Shown piece by piece: positions 1-11,118 of a stretch of DNA of 64,000 bases (the first letter of the stretch is position 1; each line of letters starts with the position of its first letter). Under the pieces are notes generated by a model that did no database searches, was not told the origin of the DNA, and saw nothing but the letters and a program-made list of their open reading frames with translations. This DNA comes from Nemania diffusa (lineage: Eukaryota; Ascomycota; Sordariomycetes; Xylariales; Xylariaceae), in the NCBI GenBank assembly GCA_038501195.1, contig JBBPUQ010000004.1:4850001-4914000 (forward strand). Direction: 5' to 3'. The translations under genes were made by a program, and so were the position numbers.

Positions 1-652
1 GCGCTCAAACATGTCATCCGAATCCGGCCAAAGCAGTAACCGCTTCATGATTGCACGTAACGGCAAGCGTGTGGGTGTAGTCATGCTAGCACGCCCGGCA
101 TATCGTCTTGGAGAAACAGTGAGTATGGCTATCGACTTTAGTGATGCTGAGATCCCCTGCTATGCCGTACATGCTGCTCTCGAGACCAGCGAGCACGTCG
201 ATTTATCCCTAGCCCTGCGTAGTGAAGCGAGCATACATCGCGTCACACGCAAGATATACTCTAGCTCATCCGAAACAACGATGTTTGCGCGCCGCATCGT
301 ATTCAGTCCCACCATCCCCATCGCTGCGACACCAGAATTCATAACTAGCGGATTAAATCTCGAGTGGAAAATCCGTGTCGAATTCGTGGTCCCCTCGTCC
401 GTGCCTACGAAGAACTCTGTGGACGACGCAGATGACCAAGAGGACACTAAAGAAGAGAAACTCAAGGAGGGCCACCACTTGCTAGAGGAGATATCTCACA
501 ACGATAAGAGCGGCCTCATCCTCGTCGCCGCCGAAAACCTCGAATGCGAGAGCTTTGAGGTTGCGGTACCCTTGCGCGTATACGGCGCCGTATGCAATGG
601 TCTAGAACGGCTTGAACGGGACGAGGCACTTGAGGAGGGCCTCGTAGTATAA
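1..652 (+). CDS. rgp1: Rgp1-like protein, C-terminal part (gene starts before the window)
   Basis: The reading frame is open from the first bases of the window through the ATG at position 11, so this is the 3' part of a longer gene and the ATG is probably internal. The visible 213+ residues match my knowledge of the C-terminal region of fungal Rgp1. Key stretches are FMIARNGKRVG, RLGETVSMAIDFSDA, IPCYAVHAALE and LALRSEASIHR. Rgp1 pairs with Ric1 as the guanine-nucleotide exchange factor for the Golgi GTPase Ypt6/Rab6, in retrograde traffic to the Golgi; that role comes from the family. An acidic low-complexity insert (DDADDQEDTKEEK) interrupts the arrestin-like beta-rich domain. The gene converges on the WD40 gene downstream. 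Identity is by motif memory, not by search. Confidence 0.8.
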   Translation, partial: RSNMSSESGQSSNRFMIARNGKRVGVVMLARPAYRLGETVSMAIDFSDAEIPCYAVHAALETSEHVDLSLALRSEASIHRVTRKIYSSSSETTMFARRIVFSPTIPIAATPEFITSGLNLEWKIRVEFVVPSSVPTKNSVDDADDQEDTKEEKLKEGHHLLEEISHNDKSGLILVAAENLECESFEVAVPLRVYGAVCNGLERLERDEALEEGLVV

Positions 653-1605
653 ACGCCAATGGGATCAACAGAAGAAATCCATCAGATTTCAGTGTATGTG
701 TACCTGTATGGGGGTGAGGATAGAGAGGGCTCTCGCATAGTATCGAACATACGGATAAAGCGAAAAAAAAAAATATACACTAGCGAAGGGATATAGGGGA
801 TGGAGAAGATCGCCGTTTCATTAATCTGGATAGAAAGCGACCAAAACGTCGATATGGAAAACTCAGTCAGGGTACGAAAAAGAGATGGTATCGTTATATC
901 CATTATTGCAGTAGGGTGGTGGTGTAGATATTTGTGTAGTCGTATCTAGTAGGTAATCAGAGCGGAATATAAAGGGTAAACGGTTCCAGAACAAAACATC
1001 CTAACCACCTACTAATACTGGTTGTAATGACGCGCAAGTCACGAATCACCTAAGCCGTGCTATGATGTATTTAATGAACGAAACGCAGTTTCTTGATGCT
1101 TGACTAAGTAAATAACAGAGTGCGCCCGCTCATCTATTGGGGGAGGGCATGCAGAATTATGTCCTAGTGACGAGGTATAATCTCTCTAGCTGGAGGTGAA
1201 CCAAAAGCAAATGTGAAAATCACCTAACCGCCCATCTAGGTAGCCCAGTCTAGCCTATTGGGAGATTCTTAAACGCCTGTTCTCCTGGTATTCCCCCTCG
1301 GATATGAATGGTATCATGATTAGAGTAGCCAGCTTGGTCCAGCATCCCCGAGAATAAATCGCACAACGCCGCCCTCTGGTCCGTTATCTTCAGACCATGC
1401 CCCGAGTAAAAGCAGAAAAAAGAGAAAAAAAATGTGGAGCATTCCAGACGCCGGACGTGGTTCAGCGACGACCAACCATGCGATAACCTCTCCCACCTAA
1501 TCCTCCAGTAGACCAGCCCCATCACTAACTATACAATATTTCCCACAGGCCCCTGCCAAAAATACAAAAGATAAATACAAAATTAAAAGAAAATGAATGT
1601 GTGCT
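653..1605. other. Convergent intergenic spacer
   Basis: This is the space between the 3' ends of rgp1 (+) and the WD40 gene (-). It must hold both 3' untranslated regions. I see short A-runs near 760-775 and 1425-1435 but no open frame with recognisable protein and no RNA gene. Confidence 0.5.
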
Positions 1606-4600
1606 TTATGTAGAAGTGTTGCTGGACCCTGTTCCCGACGATCCAGGACGTTTATCAGTAGAATCCGTCTCTTGGTCGGACGACCCTCTATATTTTCCGA
1701 GACGAAGTTTCTCATCAAGAAGCGATACTAATCGCTCCGAGTACTGGTCTAGGAGACCGTTAAGCATGGTGTCGCTCATCGCCTTGCTTCGTGTCGCTCG
1801 ATCCCCAAGGGCGACTGCTGTGAGGCGTAGTTCTTGGTCGAGTTCAGCCAGTATCTCCTGACTAATAGGATCTGTGGAAGCGAGCTTCTTCCGGTAAGCC
1901 CGAAGGGTTCGACAAGTTTGTTCAGTTGACATATTGAGTGTTCCAAACGACCTTAAGCTACCGTTACTTCTGGTTTTCGCCAAGTTGAGCGCGGGAACGG
2001 AAGGGCGGCGTTTTACTCTAGATTTAGGGCTGACTGGGGGACTGCCCGACGGCATGCCAGATGGTCGTCGTGATGGCGTATCCTCGGCAATGACATGAGC
2101 TGGACTCGATGATTGTGCAGCCAAAGGCGTTTTGGCCGGTGTAGATGACAAATTACTAAAATATAGTGATCGTCTCTTGGATAGTGTTCTTGGGGGAGAT
2201 CTGCGACCACCAGCTGCAGATGAAGGACGTTGAAACTCTGCGAGCTCAGATTTGGATAAAACACGTCTTAATGTTGGTCTGTTGACAGGAGTACTAGCAT
2301 CTTTGACGGGGGAGGGATCGCGACTAACAGAACCCCATCCCCGATCTTGCAGATCTATCTCCCAGATCATAATGGTCCCATCAGACCCAACACTTACAAC
2401 CTTTCGATTAGTATCGTCTTCCTCGATCATAGCTACGCCATGTATCGCCTCGGTATGTCCCCACTCTCGGGTAAGGAATTGACCCGTCTGGGTATCGTAC
2501 ATTCTGACCGATTTATCTGTATTGGAGAGACCGAGAAGAAATACTGGCTCTTTTTCGGTAGCGGGACATATTGTGAGCGAATCCAGGATAACGGGATCGG
2601 CGCCACTTTCATCGAAGCACTTGAAAGAGCTTGAAAGTTTTCCTGTGTCAAGATCGAATACATAAACAGACCGCTCCGTCTGAGATACGAAAAGAGTTTT
2701 CCCGTCGGGACCAACAGCCATTGATGTCGGGGATGCTTTCAGGGGAAGTGTTCGGGAAGGAATAGCTGCCATAACATCTGGATCGTCTTCCTTTGTCACT
2801 ATGTCGTGGATTTGTACTGTCCTATCTAACGAACAGGTAATCATTCTATCAGTTGAAGGGATTAAAACCTGGGAGACTCTGGCCGCGAACTCAAGTGTCT
2901 GGAAATGCTCAAAATCTCCGTTGCTCAGTCGATGGAATAGTTGAGCTGTGCGATCACGGCCGCATGATGCAATAAGGAGGTTAGATTTATCCTCGTAAAT
3001 CGTAATGAACTGACAGTCTAAGGAGTGTGCTTTCATAGATGAGACGCATTCCTTCGTGACAAAGTCAACCACTTTGACAAATCCTAATTTATCCCCGGCA
3101 ATAAAAAAATTGCCATCCATAGTTGCACGAATTGTAACCATTTGGTTGACTAGTTCGGGCTCTTCTTCGAAGTAAGCTTCGTCCAGAGGCACCTGGAAAG
3201 TGGATTTAATTGTGCCATCAGTAGACCATAGTACCACTTGGCCTGACTGCGACCAGGTGTAAAATTGAGCGCCCGTTATATTCGATTGAGATAGGCTCCC
3301 AACACCCATGACTGCGTCTCCGTGTCCTGGTATAGGGATTGAGGTTGACTCAACCCTCGATGCTCCTGGTATGTGGTCCCGATCCCAGATGTCAATAGAG
3401 CGGTTAGCGTCAACCGTAACCATTTTGTCTTTTAAGAATCCCAATGCGAGCATCCCGACGCCAGTCGATGGCTCTGTATTGGTTCGGATGCAGGTTGCAG
3501 AACCCTTCAACAGGGACTCTAAGTCAAGTGTTGCGAAATTACCCGATTTGCCGCCAACATAAACGAGGCTATTGCGAATGGCAACGCATGTTGTAACAAA
3601 TCCACTTTCGAGGATATGTGACAACCTCATCTGCTTGCCAGAGTCGTCCAATAAGCACACATCCCCCGTCTCAGAGCAGATGATAGCCTTGGTGTCGTCA
3701 ATAGCGGCAGCACACGAGAATGTGGCCTCAATCATATTGCCAAGCAGAACATTCCTGCCGGGTAGGGTTTTCTGCGGTTGTGCGGCGGGGTTCGCATCTC
3801 CAATAAATTTCTGCTTCACTGGAGAGATCGCCTGCGCTTCATCGATGCGCCAGACCTTCACGTGGCGTACGCCCAAAGTAATGAGATTATTACCTATCCA
3901 TATCATCCCTTTAACATAAGTTGTGCATCTGTTCTGCTGAAATAGCCTCGCCGCACCAGTGCGCGGATCTATCTTCCACACGTAGAGGAAACCATCATTT
4001 GATGATCCGAGGGAGGCGAGGAATTTGGAATCAGGAGACCACGCAACTGCCCTGACGCCATGAGCGTGTTCGCTGATAGAGACCAGTGGAGTGTCAGATG
4101 AGCGGTCCTCCAGGCTATATATCAGAACTCGCGGAGAATAGCCCGTTTCGCCTACGGCGAGAAACCGCCCTTCCTTGCTCAATGCAAGACAGGTTGCAGC
4201 CTTGATGCGCTCTCGACTAGTCCATGTCTTGGAGGTAGGGGATTCCGCCCAGTCGCTCGAACCGAAGGCAGAATCTCGCAAGGAGACCCTATTTCGGCTG
4301 TCATTTGCTTTCGGGGTAGATGGAGTCGCTGTAGAGTAGGGAAGGGCCGGGGTACTGTATACGGGAATTGCTGTCGGTCGTGCTCGGAAGAATCGTTGTC
4401 CATAGTCATCACCATCCACATCAACCACCACAACGGCCCCGCCAGCAATGTAAGCGAAGCAAGATTTGACTGCATCAAAACCAGTGGGAGCAACACATGT
4501 GGTACCAATGACCCGTTTCAAGGAGAGTCGAGAATCAGGTAGCTGGGGAGCTCGGCCACGGTGAGGGGACCGCGTCGGGACAGGCAAGAATGGTGAGTTT

Positions 4601-4641
4601 GCAGGTGTCAACCTCAATCGGTGGGAGGGAGTAGAGGCCAT
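1606..4641 (-). CDS. WD40-repeat protein, WDR62/MAPKBP1-like
   Basis: Single exon, 1011 residues from the ATG at 4639-4641 (protein starts MASTPSHRLRL). The longer open frame upstream is not needed for the domain. The first 50 residues are a basic, Pro/Ser-rich tail. After it come SLKRVIGTTC and an AYIAGGAVVVVDV strand typical of the start of the WDR62/MAPKBP1 propeller, then roughly a dozen WD40 blades to about residue 770. Recognisable blades include VRAVAWSPDSKFLAS, ITCSLDRTVQIHD and VVSVGSDGTIMIWEID. The rest is Ser/Pro/Arg-rich and disordered, with a possible helical segment near the C-terminus. Animal relatives are scaffolds for JNK signalling and spindle poles; the fungal role is unknown to me. 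A generic WD40 protein is the alternative. Convergent with rgp1. Confidence 0.75.
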   Translation of the reverse strand: MASTPSHRLRLTPANSPFLPVPTRSPHRGRAPQLPDSRLSLKRVIGTTCVAPTGFDAVKSCFAYIAGGAVVVVDVDGDDYGQRFFRARPTAIPVYSTPALPYSTATPSTPKANDSRNRVSLRDSAFGSSDWAESPTSKTWTSRERIKAATCLALSKEGRFLAVGETGYSPRVLIYSLEDRSSDTPLVSISEHAHGVRAVAWSPDSKFLASLGSSNDGFLYVWKIDPRTGAARLFQQNRCTTYVKGMIWIGNNLITLGVRHVKVWRIDEAQAISPVKQKFIGDANPAAQPQKTLPGRNVLLGNMIEATFSCAAAIDDTKAIICSETGDVCLLDDSGKQMRLSHILESGFVTTCVAIRNSLVYVGGKSGNFATLDLESLLKGSATCIRTNTEPSTGVGMLALGFLKDKMVTVDANRSIDIWDRDHIPGASRVESTSIPIPGHGDAVMGVGSLSQSNITGAQFYTWSQSGQVVLWSTDGTIKSTFQVPLDEAYFEEEPELVNQMVTIRATMDGNFFIAGDKLGFVKVVDFVTKECVSSMKAHSLDCQFITIYEDKSNLLIASCGRDRTAQLFHRLSNGDFEHFQTLEFAARVSQVLIPSTDRMITCSLDRTVQIHDIVTKEDDPDVMAAIPSRTLPLKASPTSMAVGPDGKTLFVSQTERSVYVFDLDTGKLSSSFKCFDESGADPVILDSLTICPATEKEPVFLLGLSNTDKSVRMYDTQTGQFLTREWGHTEAIHGVAMIEEDDTNRKVVSVGSDGTIMIWEIDLQDRGWGSVSRDPSPVKDASTPVNRPTLRRVLSKSELAEFQRPSSAAGGRRSPPRTLSKRRSLYFSNLSSTPAKTPLAAQSSSPAHVIAEDTPSRRPSGMPSGSPPVSPKSRVKRRPSVPALNLAKTRSNGSLRSFGTLNMSTEQTCRTLRAYRKKLASTDPISQEILAELDQELRLTAVALGDRATRSKAMSDTMLNGLLDQYSERLVSLLDEKLRLGKYRGSSDQETDSTDKRPGSSGTGSSNTST

Positions 4642-6428
4642 CTTAATGCCATGGACTAGAAGGGAAAGCGAGGCGATAATCACGATATACGCAGTAGATA
4701 TGCAGCTCTAGTTCAAATGATACCAAGTACTCTAGAACGTGGTGTGAGAGTCAGGTGGAGAGACATGGGTGCAGTACCCTCTATTTCTGATATCATAGGT
4801 AGGGCAGAAGGTGTAAGTCGAGGGAGACGTAGAGGAGCTGGAGACGATGACTGGGCGAGGTAAGGAGTGAGTTCGTTCCTTCTTGTAGTTACTGTTGGGA
4901 GAGCGAAGGAGGCGCGACGCAGAGCTGCGAAGAGGAAATGTCGGTGAGTGTACGAATGGTAGATATTATTCAAATGCTGAAGAATTGTCAACGATTAGGG
5001 GTTTCAATGGCCATAAGGGAACGGGGTACGATGTCTTAACTTACAATGACGCGAAAGGAATAATTCTTGAGAGTGATTGAACTAAGAAAGCATGAACACG
5101 CAAGGGGAGAAGACAAAGCACACGGAAGAATATTTGCTGTTTGTAAGACAACTGATGGGTGTTCTCGTGTGTTAATTCCTAACTCTCAAAGATGCCTCTC
5201 TAAACAGGTATCATAGGTAGCTCTTCACTTCGAAATCACAGACTCGCCATGAAGAATTGACGATTAGCACGAAGGAGGGAGAAGATGCGGGTGACGACAG
5301 AGGGGCCTTGTTGCTCAACCTCTGCAGTGATCTCTAAAGATACTGAGCAGCAGATATTGTGAGAGACAAGCGAGAGCCCCCCCATGCTGCTGGACCAGCG
5401 ACCAGCCCCATCACAGTGGTATACCATTTTGTTTTGGCAAGGATTGGTATCGAGAAGGAGCTCGTTGACAGGGGAGGTGACGGGGGAGCAACCGAGAACG
5501 CTTGCAGATTGGCTGGTGCCTGAGCTTGGGTGGGGAGTTTGATGAGCAGCTAAGACAGGTTTGGCAAGGTTGGATGGAACTACGGGTCACAGGATCCAAT
5601 GACAACGCAGGCTCTGTTTGCACCGGGCGTCCTTAGGGTTCATCCATCCCGCAAGCTGCAAGTCTAAAGGAACTTATCACACCCGCCAACAATTAGTTTA
5701 TCAACAGCTTTGCAGTGCACTTGGTACTGTAATTAATTGCATGCATGCTCTCGGGTCGCGTTGCTACCCATCCAGTGTACCATAGCTATAAGGACATACG
5801 TCGTTTCTATATCTACCTAGGAGAGAAGTAAGAATCACGAATGTCTCTACGTAGCTAGTCGCAACTAGGTCCGGCAATGCACAGCACCACGCTAGTCTAC
5901 AATGGATATGATCGCCCGCGATATCCTTGGGACCTTATGTACGCAGTACTGGTAGGTACGCTCACAGCATTACCTACATGTAGGTATGCCTTCATCCAAC
6001 GCGATACCCAATCAGCTTAGTCGACAAATATGTATGTAGGTAGGCACGCTGCTCGTTCAAGTCGTGCGTGAACTACTGCGTATATATGTATAGGCAGACT
6101 CAATGCAACAAGCACTGCTGTACATACCTACCTAGTCCTAGGGTTAGCCATCCCAGTCCATAAATGCATAAGCACCCCAAGAAAGGTACTCAAGTGGAGG
6201 ATAGAGTTGTGCTACCATGTAGATATCCCAGATTTATACCTTTAATCCGGAACAACTCATGTGAAGAATGATGAGTTTATGACGGAGAATAAAATGTGCT
6301 GAGGTACAGAATAGCACTAATAGAATTGCTATTTGCAACTCTAGATTCTCAATATGCAAGCCTCAATCGTCTTTTATGTACACACAGAGCAAAGCAAGAA
6401 CAATCCTCGCCAAATATGCACCGGCGCA
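4642..6428. other. Intergenic spacer upstream of the WD40 gene
   Basis: This holds the promoter of the WD40 gene and the 3' end of rrg9. Small open frames on both strands (for example 4713-4991) have no recognisable protein. Several TACCTA/TAGGTA motifs cluster at 5940-6150, including a perfect palindrome at 5971-5986. Confidence 0.5.
5971..5986. repeat. 16-bp perfect palindrome TACCTACATGTAGGTA
   Basis: Read directly from the sequence; it equals its own reverse complement. It belongs to the TACCTA/TAGGTA motif group seen throughout the spacers of this window. Function unknown. Confidence 0.8.
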
Positions 6429-7481
6429 TCATAGAAGCCGACCCGATAATCTCCGCTGAGCACTCTCCACCGATGGTTCATCGTTGTCGGGCTCATCGCG
6501 CAGTGGCACGTAAGGGTACTCGGTGCGAGGGCCCTTTTTCTTATTCCAGTGAGGTTCTCGGACAATACCCTCACGGCGCCATCGCCTGGGAGGCTTCTTT
6601 CCAAGCGCAGCCATCTGGCTCCAGATGTTCTTGCCGCGGTTGAACCAGCGCTCCTCGCGCTCCATCTCCTCATCGGCCGTCGGTGACCACTTGCTCCTAA
6701 GGATACGCCGGATCGCTTCCGGAGATACCTCGAAAGTTTTCGACAGCGACTCCGTTGTATATTGCTCCGGGAACTGTGTGTGTAGCGCTCGGATCCCTTC
6801 CAACGCGTCTGGTGATAATCGTTTACGCGGGCGCCAGCCCTCTGGGAACTTCTCCTTCAGCACTTGCTTCTGTATCTGCCACATTTCTCTGCGGGTCAAT
6901 TGTTCTTTATTTGCCATAGGTTCTGGTTTAACCTCTTCCTTCATAATCTTTCTCCTTTTCAATTGACTTGATATAATCGGTGGTTTAGGCTTTGATCGTG
7001 CTTGAATTTGCGCATCTGAACTAGCTTTACCTATATTCCTCCATCTAGGCTTTTTCTCGGCTATTGGTGTTTGATTTAGGCTTGCAACAAGGGTGTCGAT
7101 AGATTCGGCATTAAATTCGAGGATAGTCCCACTCTGTTTCGCAGCAGCGAGGTCGTTGGTAGAAGCAAAGGGCGTCGAAGTGAGTGAGTCGTGGGTTTTG
7201 GTACCAGCTCCTGTATCGATGAATATATGAGGTGGCTCTTTCTCAGCTTTGTACGCTGATGAATCATCGGCATTATCTCGCAATTTCTGACCGGAAGAGT
7301 AGGCAACCGAAGCAGAACTATATAAACGAGTAGGATAACGAGCGGGCGCCTGATGCAAGGTAACTAGCGGGTCGAGTCGATGAAGTTGAAGGAATCTTGG
7401 AAGAATAGGTGTGGTAACGCGAAGTTCAGTGAGGCTCTGAACGAAGATTCTGAGAGATTTTGTTCGACAGGCGCAACTCAT
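6429..7481 (-). CDS. rrg9: Rrg9-like mitochondrial protein (neugrin family)
   Basis: Single exon, 350 residues. I start at the ATG at 7479-7481 ([13 protein letters not shown]); the three codons before it begin with GTG and are ignored. The N-terminus is rich in Arg, Ser and Leu with no acidic residue in about the first 30 positions, as expected for a mitochondrial presequence. The middle is low complexity. The conserved domain is near residues 195-290: [24 protein letters not shown] (split here as [20 protein letters not shown]), then [16 protein letters not shown] and the helix-turn-helix-like [16 protein letters not shown]. This is the Rrg9/neugrin signature. Family role: required for respiratory growth and mitochondrial genome maintenance. 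Divergently arranged with the mpaB-like gene. Confidence 0.85.
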   Translation of the reverse strand: MSCACRTKSLRIFVQSLTELRVTTPILPRFLQLHRLDPLVTLHQAPARYPTRLYSSASVAYSSGQKLRDNADDSSAYKAEKEPPHIFIDTGAGTKTHDSLTSTPFASTNDLAAAKQSGTILEFNAESIDTLVASLNQTPIAEKKPRWRNIGKASSDAQIQARSKPKPPIISSQLKRRKIMKEEVKPEPMANKEQLTRREMWQIQKQVLKEKFPEGWRPRKRLSPDALEGIRALHTQFPEQYTTESLSKTFEVSPEAIRRILRSKWSPTADEEMEREERWFNRGKNIWSQMAALGKKPPRRWRREGIVREPHWNKKKGPRTEYPYVPLRDEPDNDEPSVESAQRRLSGRLL

Positions 7482-8184
7482 CTTGGGCACATGTGATACG
7501 CGAGATGGTTATAAAATAGATATGGAAAGTGAAGATGGTGGCTAAACTTTTTTTGCCGTCTCGAGACTTGGCCCAGCTTTTCCGCCTCTAAACTGATCTA
7601 AACAGCAGGGGCCAAGGATTTTTAGTCCACTATCCAATCCTACCTAGGTACCTAGGTAGTTATCAGAACAGGTTTCTTATCAGAGTAAATCTATGCATTT
7701 ATCAGTTATATCTATAAAGATATGGAGTTTAAGGATACCGGGGGTATACACAAGAGAGAAAGATGATATCATCGCTTTACATTTAGTTTCCTAACCTCAT
7801 CCCTTATTAGATGGCTATTACGTATAGGATCCTTGGTGTATTCACTGATACCTAGGTATGTAAATACGTACACTAGAGACCTTAGTTTATACCGGGATAC
7901 CTATTCAAGATGACGAACAGGATTTGCTATGCAGTTTTGTCATCTTGTAGATCATACCTATTCGACTGGCCTATCCGACTACCTAAGTATGCTAAACAAG
8001 GTTCCTGTTTGTTGCTGCAGGCGGGCATGAGCCTTTTACAAGTTGTGTCCCGTTCGATCCTTCATATATCTAACCTCCAGTTTGCTCATGGGTTCAATCT
8101 TGAAATCCCAGAACATATGTAGAATTATAAAATAAATCATTCTGTCCCCAAATATAGTAGTTTACCACCAAAAAGGTCACAGAG
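7482..8184. promoter_or_regulatory. Divergent promoter region between rrg9 and the mpaB-like gene
   Basis: About 700 bp separates two divergently transcribed start codons, so both promoters must lie here. It contains an 18-bp palindrome at 7641-7658 and a TACCTAGGTA at 7849-7858. No specific factor site can be assigned. Confidence 0.5.
7641..7658. repeat. 18-bp perfect palindrome TACCTAGGTACCTAGGTA
   Basis: Two overlapping copies of TACCTAGGTA sharing TA ends form a perfect 18-bp palindrome in the rrg9/mpaB-like divergent promoter. Read directly from the sequence; function unknown. Confidence 0.85.
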
Positions 8185-9728
8185 ATGGCTGATTCCTACG
8201 ACTCTGAACAGCTACTCGAGGGGACGTGGCAGAAATACTGGGGGATGGAATTCAAGTGGACATCCAAACATCTCACGCCACAGCAACTAAAGCCATTGGT
8301 TCGCTCATATGACACAGTTGCGACAGCAGCCATGGAGAAATTAGACGAGATATTTCCTCCACATGCTGAATCGCCACCCAAGGACGTAAACACCGAGGGA
8401 GCAATGGAGCTAGGCGAAGAGAAAAAACCGAGGCGAGATTTATACAAACTGATACAAGAGCACGCCCCGAAGGACGAGAAGATTGGAAATTTGTGGACTC
8501 AGATCAACAATATCCCCGAGTGGGTGGATTGGGATCAAATAGAAAGGGGCCAGAAAATATTCTTCCGTTACGGAGGCCCTGCTATGACTACGGTGAGTTG
8601 AATATTATAAGAAATGTATACAGTGCTGCAATGGCAACTGATATGCATGCAGTTAACTTTTCTCTCATTACTGGGCGGCATGGGTAGTGCGAGAACAATC
8701 GAAACACTCGGCCGCACAGGTGGCTTCGACGTAAAAGTCGTCCGTCGCCGCCTCCTCGAGACCACACAGCATACTCTAAACGTTCACCGGGGCCTAGAAT
8801 CCATCCAACCGGGCGGAGACGGTTTCGTGGACTCGGTAAGAGTTCGCCTGCTCCACACGGCCGTGCGGCGACGGATCATGCAAATGGCATCGCAGCAACC
8901 AGAGTACTACAGCATAGACAAATATGGCGTGCCGATCAACGACCTCGACAGCATAGGCACGATCAGCACCTTCTCAGCGACCCTAATATGGATAGGGCTG
9001 CCGCGGCAGGGGATATATATGCGTCCTCAGGAGATCCTGGACTATCTCGCGCTGTGGCGGTACGTGGCTTACATCATGGGGGCGCCTCATGAGTGGATGG
9101 CGACACCCGACTCGGCAAGGAGCATGATGGAATCGCTGCTGGTCTCGGAGATCCGGCCGTCGGCAGTGTCGGCTAATCTCGCTAATAACATCATAACAGG
9201 CCTCCAGGATCATGCACCGACGTATGCCTCGCGCAAGTTTATGTGCGCGCAAACCTACTGGCTAAATGGCAGGGACCTCGCCGAAAGGCTAGAGATCGAC
9301 CGGCCGAGCTTGTATTACTCGTCCCTCGTTCTGGGACAGTGTATCTTCTTCATCACGGTGTGTTACGTGAATAGGAGCTTTAGCTGTCTTGACAACCGGA
9401 ACATAAACGTAACTTCTTCCTGCTCATTTAGTAGCTAGGTTATTGAAGGGACTAACAGGACCTGTTCTAGCTCGTTCGCAAAATCTTCTATACCGTGCTC
9501 TTAAAGGATAAATCAAAGGGTGGGTTAGGATACAAGAGCAATTTCGTCTTGAAGTACATCCCAAAGTTCGATCGAATATCGACGGAACGGGGCATTGCCA
9601 CGACGGGATCTAGTGTCAGGAACTCAGGTGTCGAACGCACAGCTCTAGTATCTCTCATCACGTTCTCGACACTAGCTATGGTTAGTATTTGGTATGGGTT
9701 TATGGTGTTGACCTGGGTATTGAGATAA
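8185..9728 (+). CDS. mpaB/DUF2236-type oxygenase-like protein
   Basis: Three exons by my reading: 8185-8592, 8653-9357, 9471-9728, giving 456 residues. Intron 1 (60 bp) has GTGAGT and a GCAG acceptor; intron 2 (113 bp) has GTGTGT, an ACTAAC branch site and CTAG acceptor. Both are phase 0, and the joins restore conserved text (RYGGPAMTT then LTFLSLLGGMG). The protein resembles the ER-bound oxygenase mpaB / rubber oxygenase catalytic domain family (DUF2236): WDQIERGQKIFFRYGG, ARTIETLGRTGG, a VRLLHTAVRRRI helix, YGVPINDLDSIGTISTF and EILDYLALWRYVAYIMG. A hydrophobic segment at the C-terminus (ALVSLITFSTLAMVSIWYGF) suggests a membrane anchor. Family members bind haem or act on hydrophobic polyketides or terpenes; the substrate here is unknown. 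No biosynthetic cluster is visible around it. Confidence 0.8.
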
Positions 9729-10329
9729 TGAGATAAAATGTTGTGATATATGCTTTAGGTATTGGAATCATTCGTTCTATACTCTAGGCTGTGAGGATAT
9801 GGTATGATATATTTATAGTTTTATCTTGAGAATAAATTTAAGCTGAAATCTCTGCATGTAGGAACAAAATGCAACACAGAAGGGAAGGCTATTCTGAGCT
9901 TGTTCCTACGATAAATATTCACCATGCATCGGAGGTAGTTAATCCCTGGGACATGGTGTTCTAGTTTTCTTCAACCAGATTATTCCTCCGGTATTAATCC
10001 TCGCCATATATTCTGAAACTGCGCTTACTCATAACGCATTCTCCAACATATTTACAAGAGACTGATTGCTTTTGTTCATGCATCCTGACACCTTAGCGAC
10101 GACTCTTGTAATGCTACATGTGCCTTCTCCTTGTCCATTTAATGTAGTGATAAAATATGATGCTGTGCGATCGAAAGCATTTGACTCCGGGCAAAGCAAA
10201 AGTGCCCGTAGTCACATTTTCCCCATAACGCCGCAATCGCCTGGCAACCAGAACATGATCGAAGTAAGCAATAAAAGTACAATGTTACATGATATCAAAC
10301 CATGCCACCGTCCGCTTCAACTAAGCGCA
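9729..10329. other. Convergent intergenic spacer
   Basis: Space between the 3' ends of the mpaB-like gene and rcn1. It is AT-leaning with no convincing coding sequence; a 91-codon frame overlapping 10066-10341 has no recognisable protein. Confidence 0.5.
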
Positions 10330-11118
10330 TTATTCCATTAACTCCACTGGGGGGCGTGCCGTATGTGCCATAATGGCTTTTTCGTTGGCTAGGCTCGCGG
10401 CTATCGGCTCGTCCGTCATATCGTCCACTGATATAGCAGGCAGGTGTGGGCTGCCGCCGTGCTCATGAGGCTGATAAATTAAAGTGCTGCTTCTGCTGCG
10501 TGTTTGCCTAGGTGCGCCATCTGTAGGTGATATGGGCGATACATCGGCCATAGGAGAGGTCTGGTGGTGGAGCTTAGCTAGGGCCTGGGCTAGATCTTCG
10601 GCATGAACCAGCTTGTTGGGTGCATCCTCCAGGCGCATCTCCCAACCGTGAGGAGGCGAAGGGGGCGGGCTGATGAAGAACAGCTTGCCCGCATCCGGCA
10701 ATGGTAAGTGGTTGTCTTTGACCGAATCTAACGGCGTGTGTTGGCCGAAGTACACTCGACACCGTTCGCCCATGATAGCTTCTCCATCCCATATCGAGCG
10801 CACCTTAATAGCGGCTTGCTCGTCGAGAAAGGATACCACAATGCGACGGAAGGATTTTAGTGGCGACCATGTATATATAGGGGCGGTGGCTTCGATCAGC
10901 TGCCGAATTGTTTGCAAGTTGTCTGGGCGGAAAATGTCTAGATCATCCAAGTTTGTGATTAGAAGAGTGTTGGTAGGTGGTGTTGGCTGGGTCAGAGGCG
11001 GTATGCTAGACAGGTCTAAGCTGAGAGAAGACCGAGATGACCCGCGACGCTCGAAGAGAGGGCGATCAGGCGACGAAGGTGAAGCAGGAGAAGCTGTTGG
11101 TGATAGAGACCCCGCCAT
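10330..11118 (-). CDS. rcn1: Calcipressin (regulator of calcineurin)
   Basis: Single exon, 262 residues from the ATG at 11116-11118 (MAGSLSPTASP). The frame upstream begins with TTG, so the longer form is not supported. An N-terminal Ser/Pro-rich tail is followed by an RRM-like fold (TLLITNLDDLDIF at the start, RRIVVSFLDEQAA in the middle). The calcipressin signature LFFISPPPSPPHGWEM follows; its ISPPxSPP core is the conserved phospho-regulated motif. The tail near the C-terminus contains a further ARPPVELME segment. Family role: binds and modulates calcineurin, usually as a feedback target of calcineurin/Crz1. A Crz1-like GTGGCTG lies upstream at 11357. Well supported by motif, moderately sure of the exact start. 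Confidence 0.88.
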   Translation of the reverse strand: MAGSLSPTASPASPSSPDRPLFERRGSSRSSLSLDLSSIPPLTQPTPPTNTLLITNLDDLDIFRPDNLQTIRQLIEATAPIYTWSPLKSFRRIVVSFLDEQAAIKVRSIWDGEAIMGERCRVYFGQHTPLDSVKDNHLPLPDAGKLFFISPPPSPPHGWEMRLEDAPNKLVHAEDLAQALAKLHHQTSPMADVSPISPTDGAPRQTRSRSSTLIYQPHEHGGSPHLPAISVDDMTDEPIAASLANEKAIMAHTARPPVELME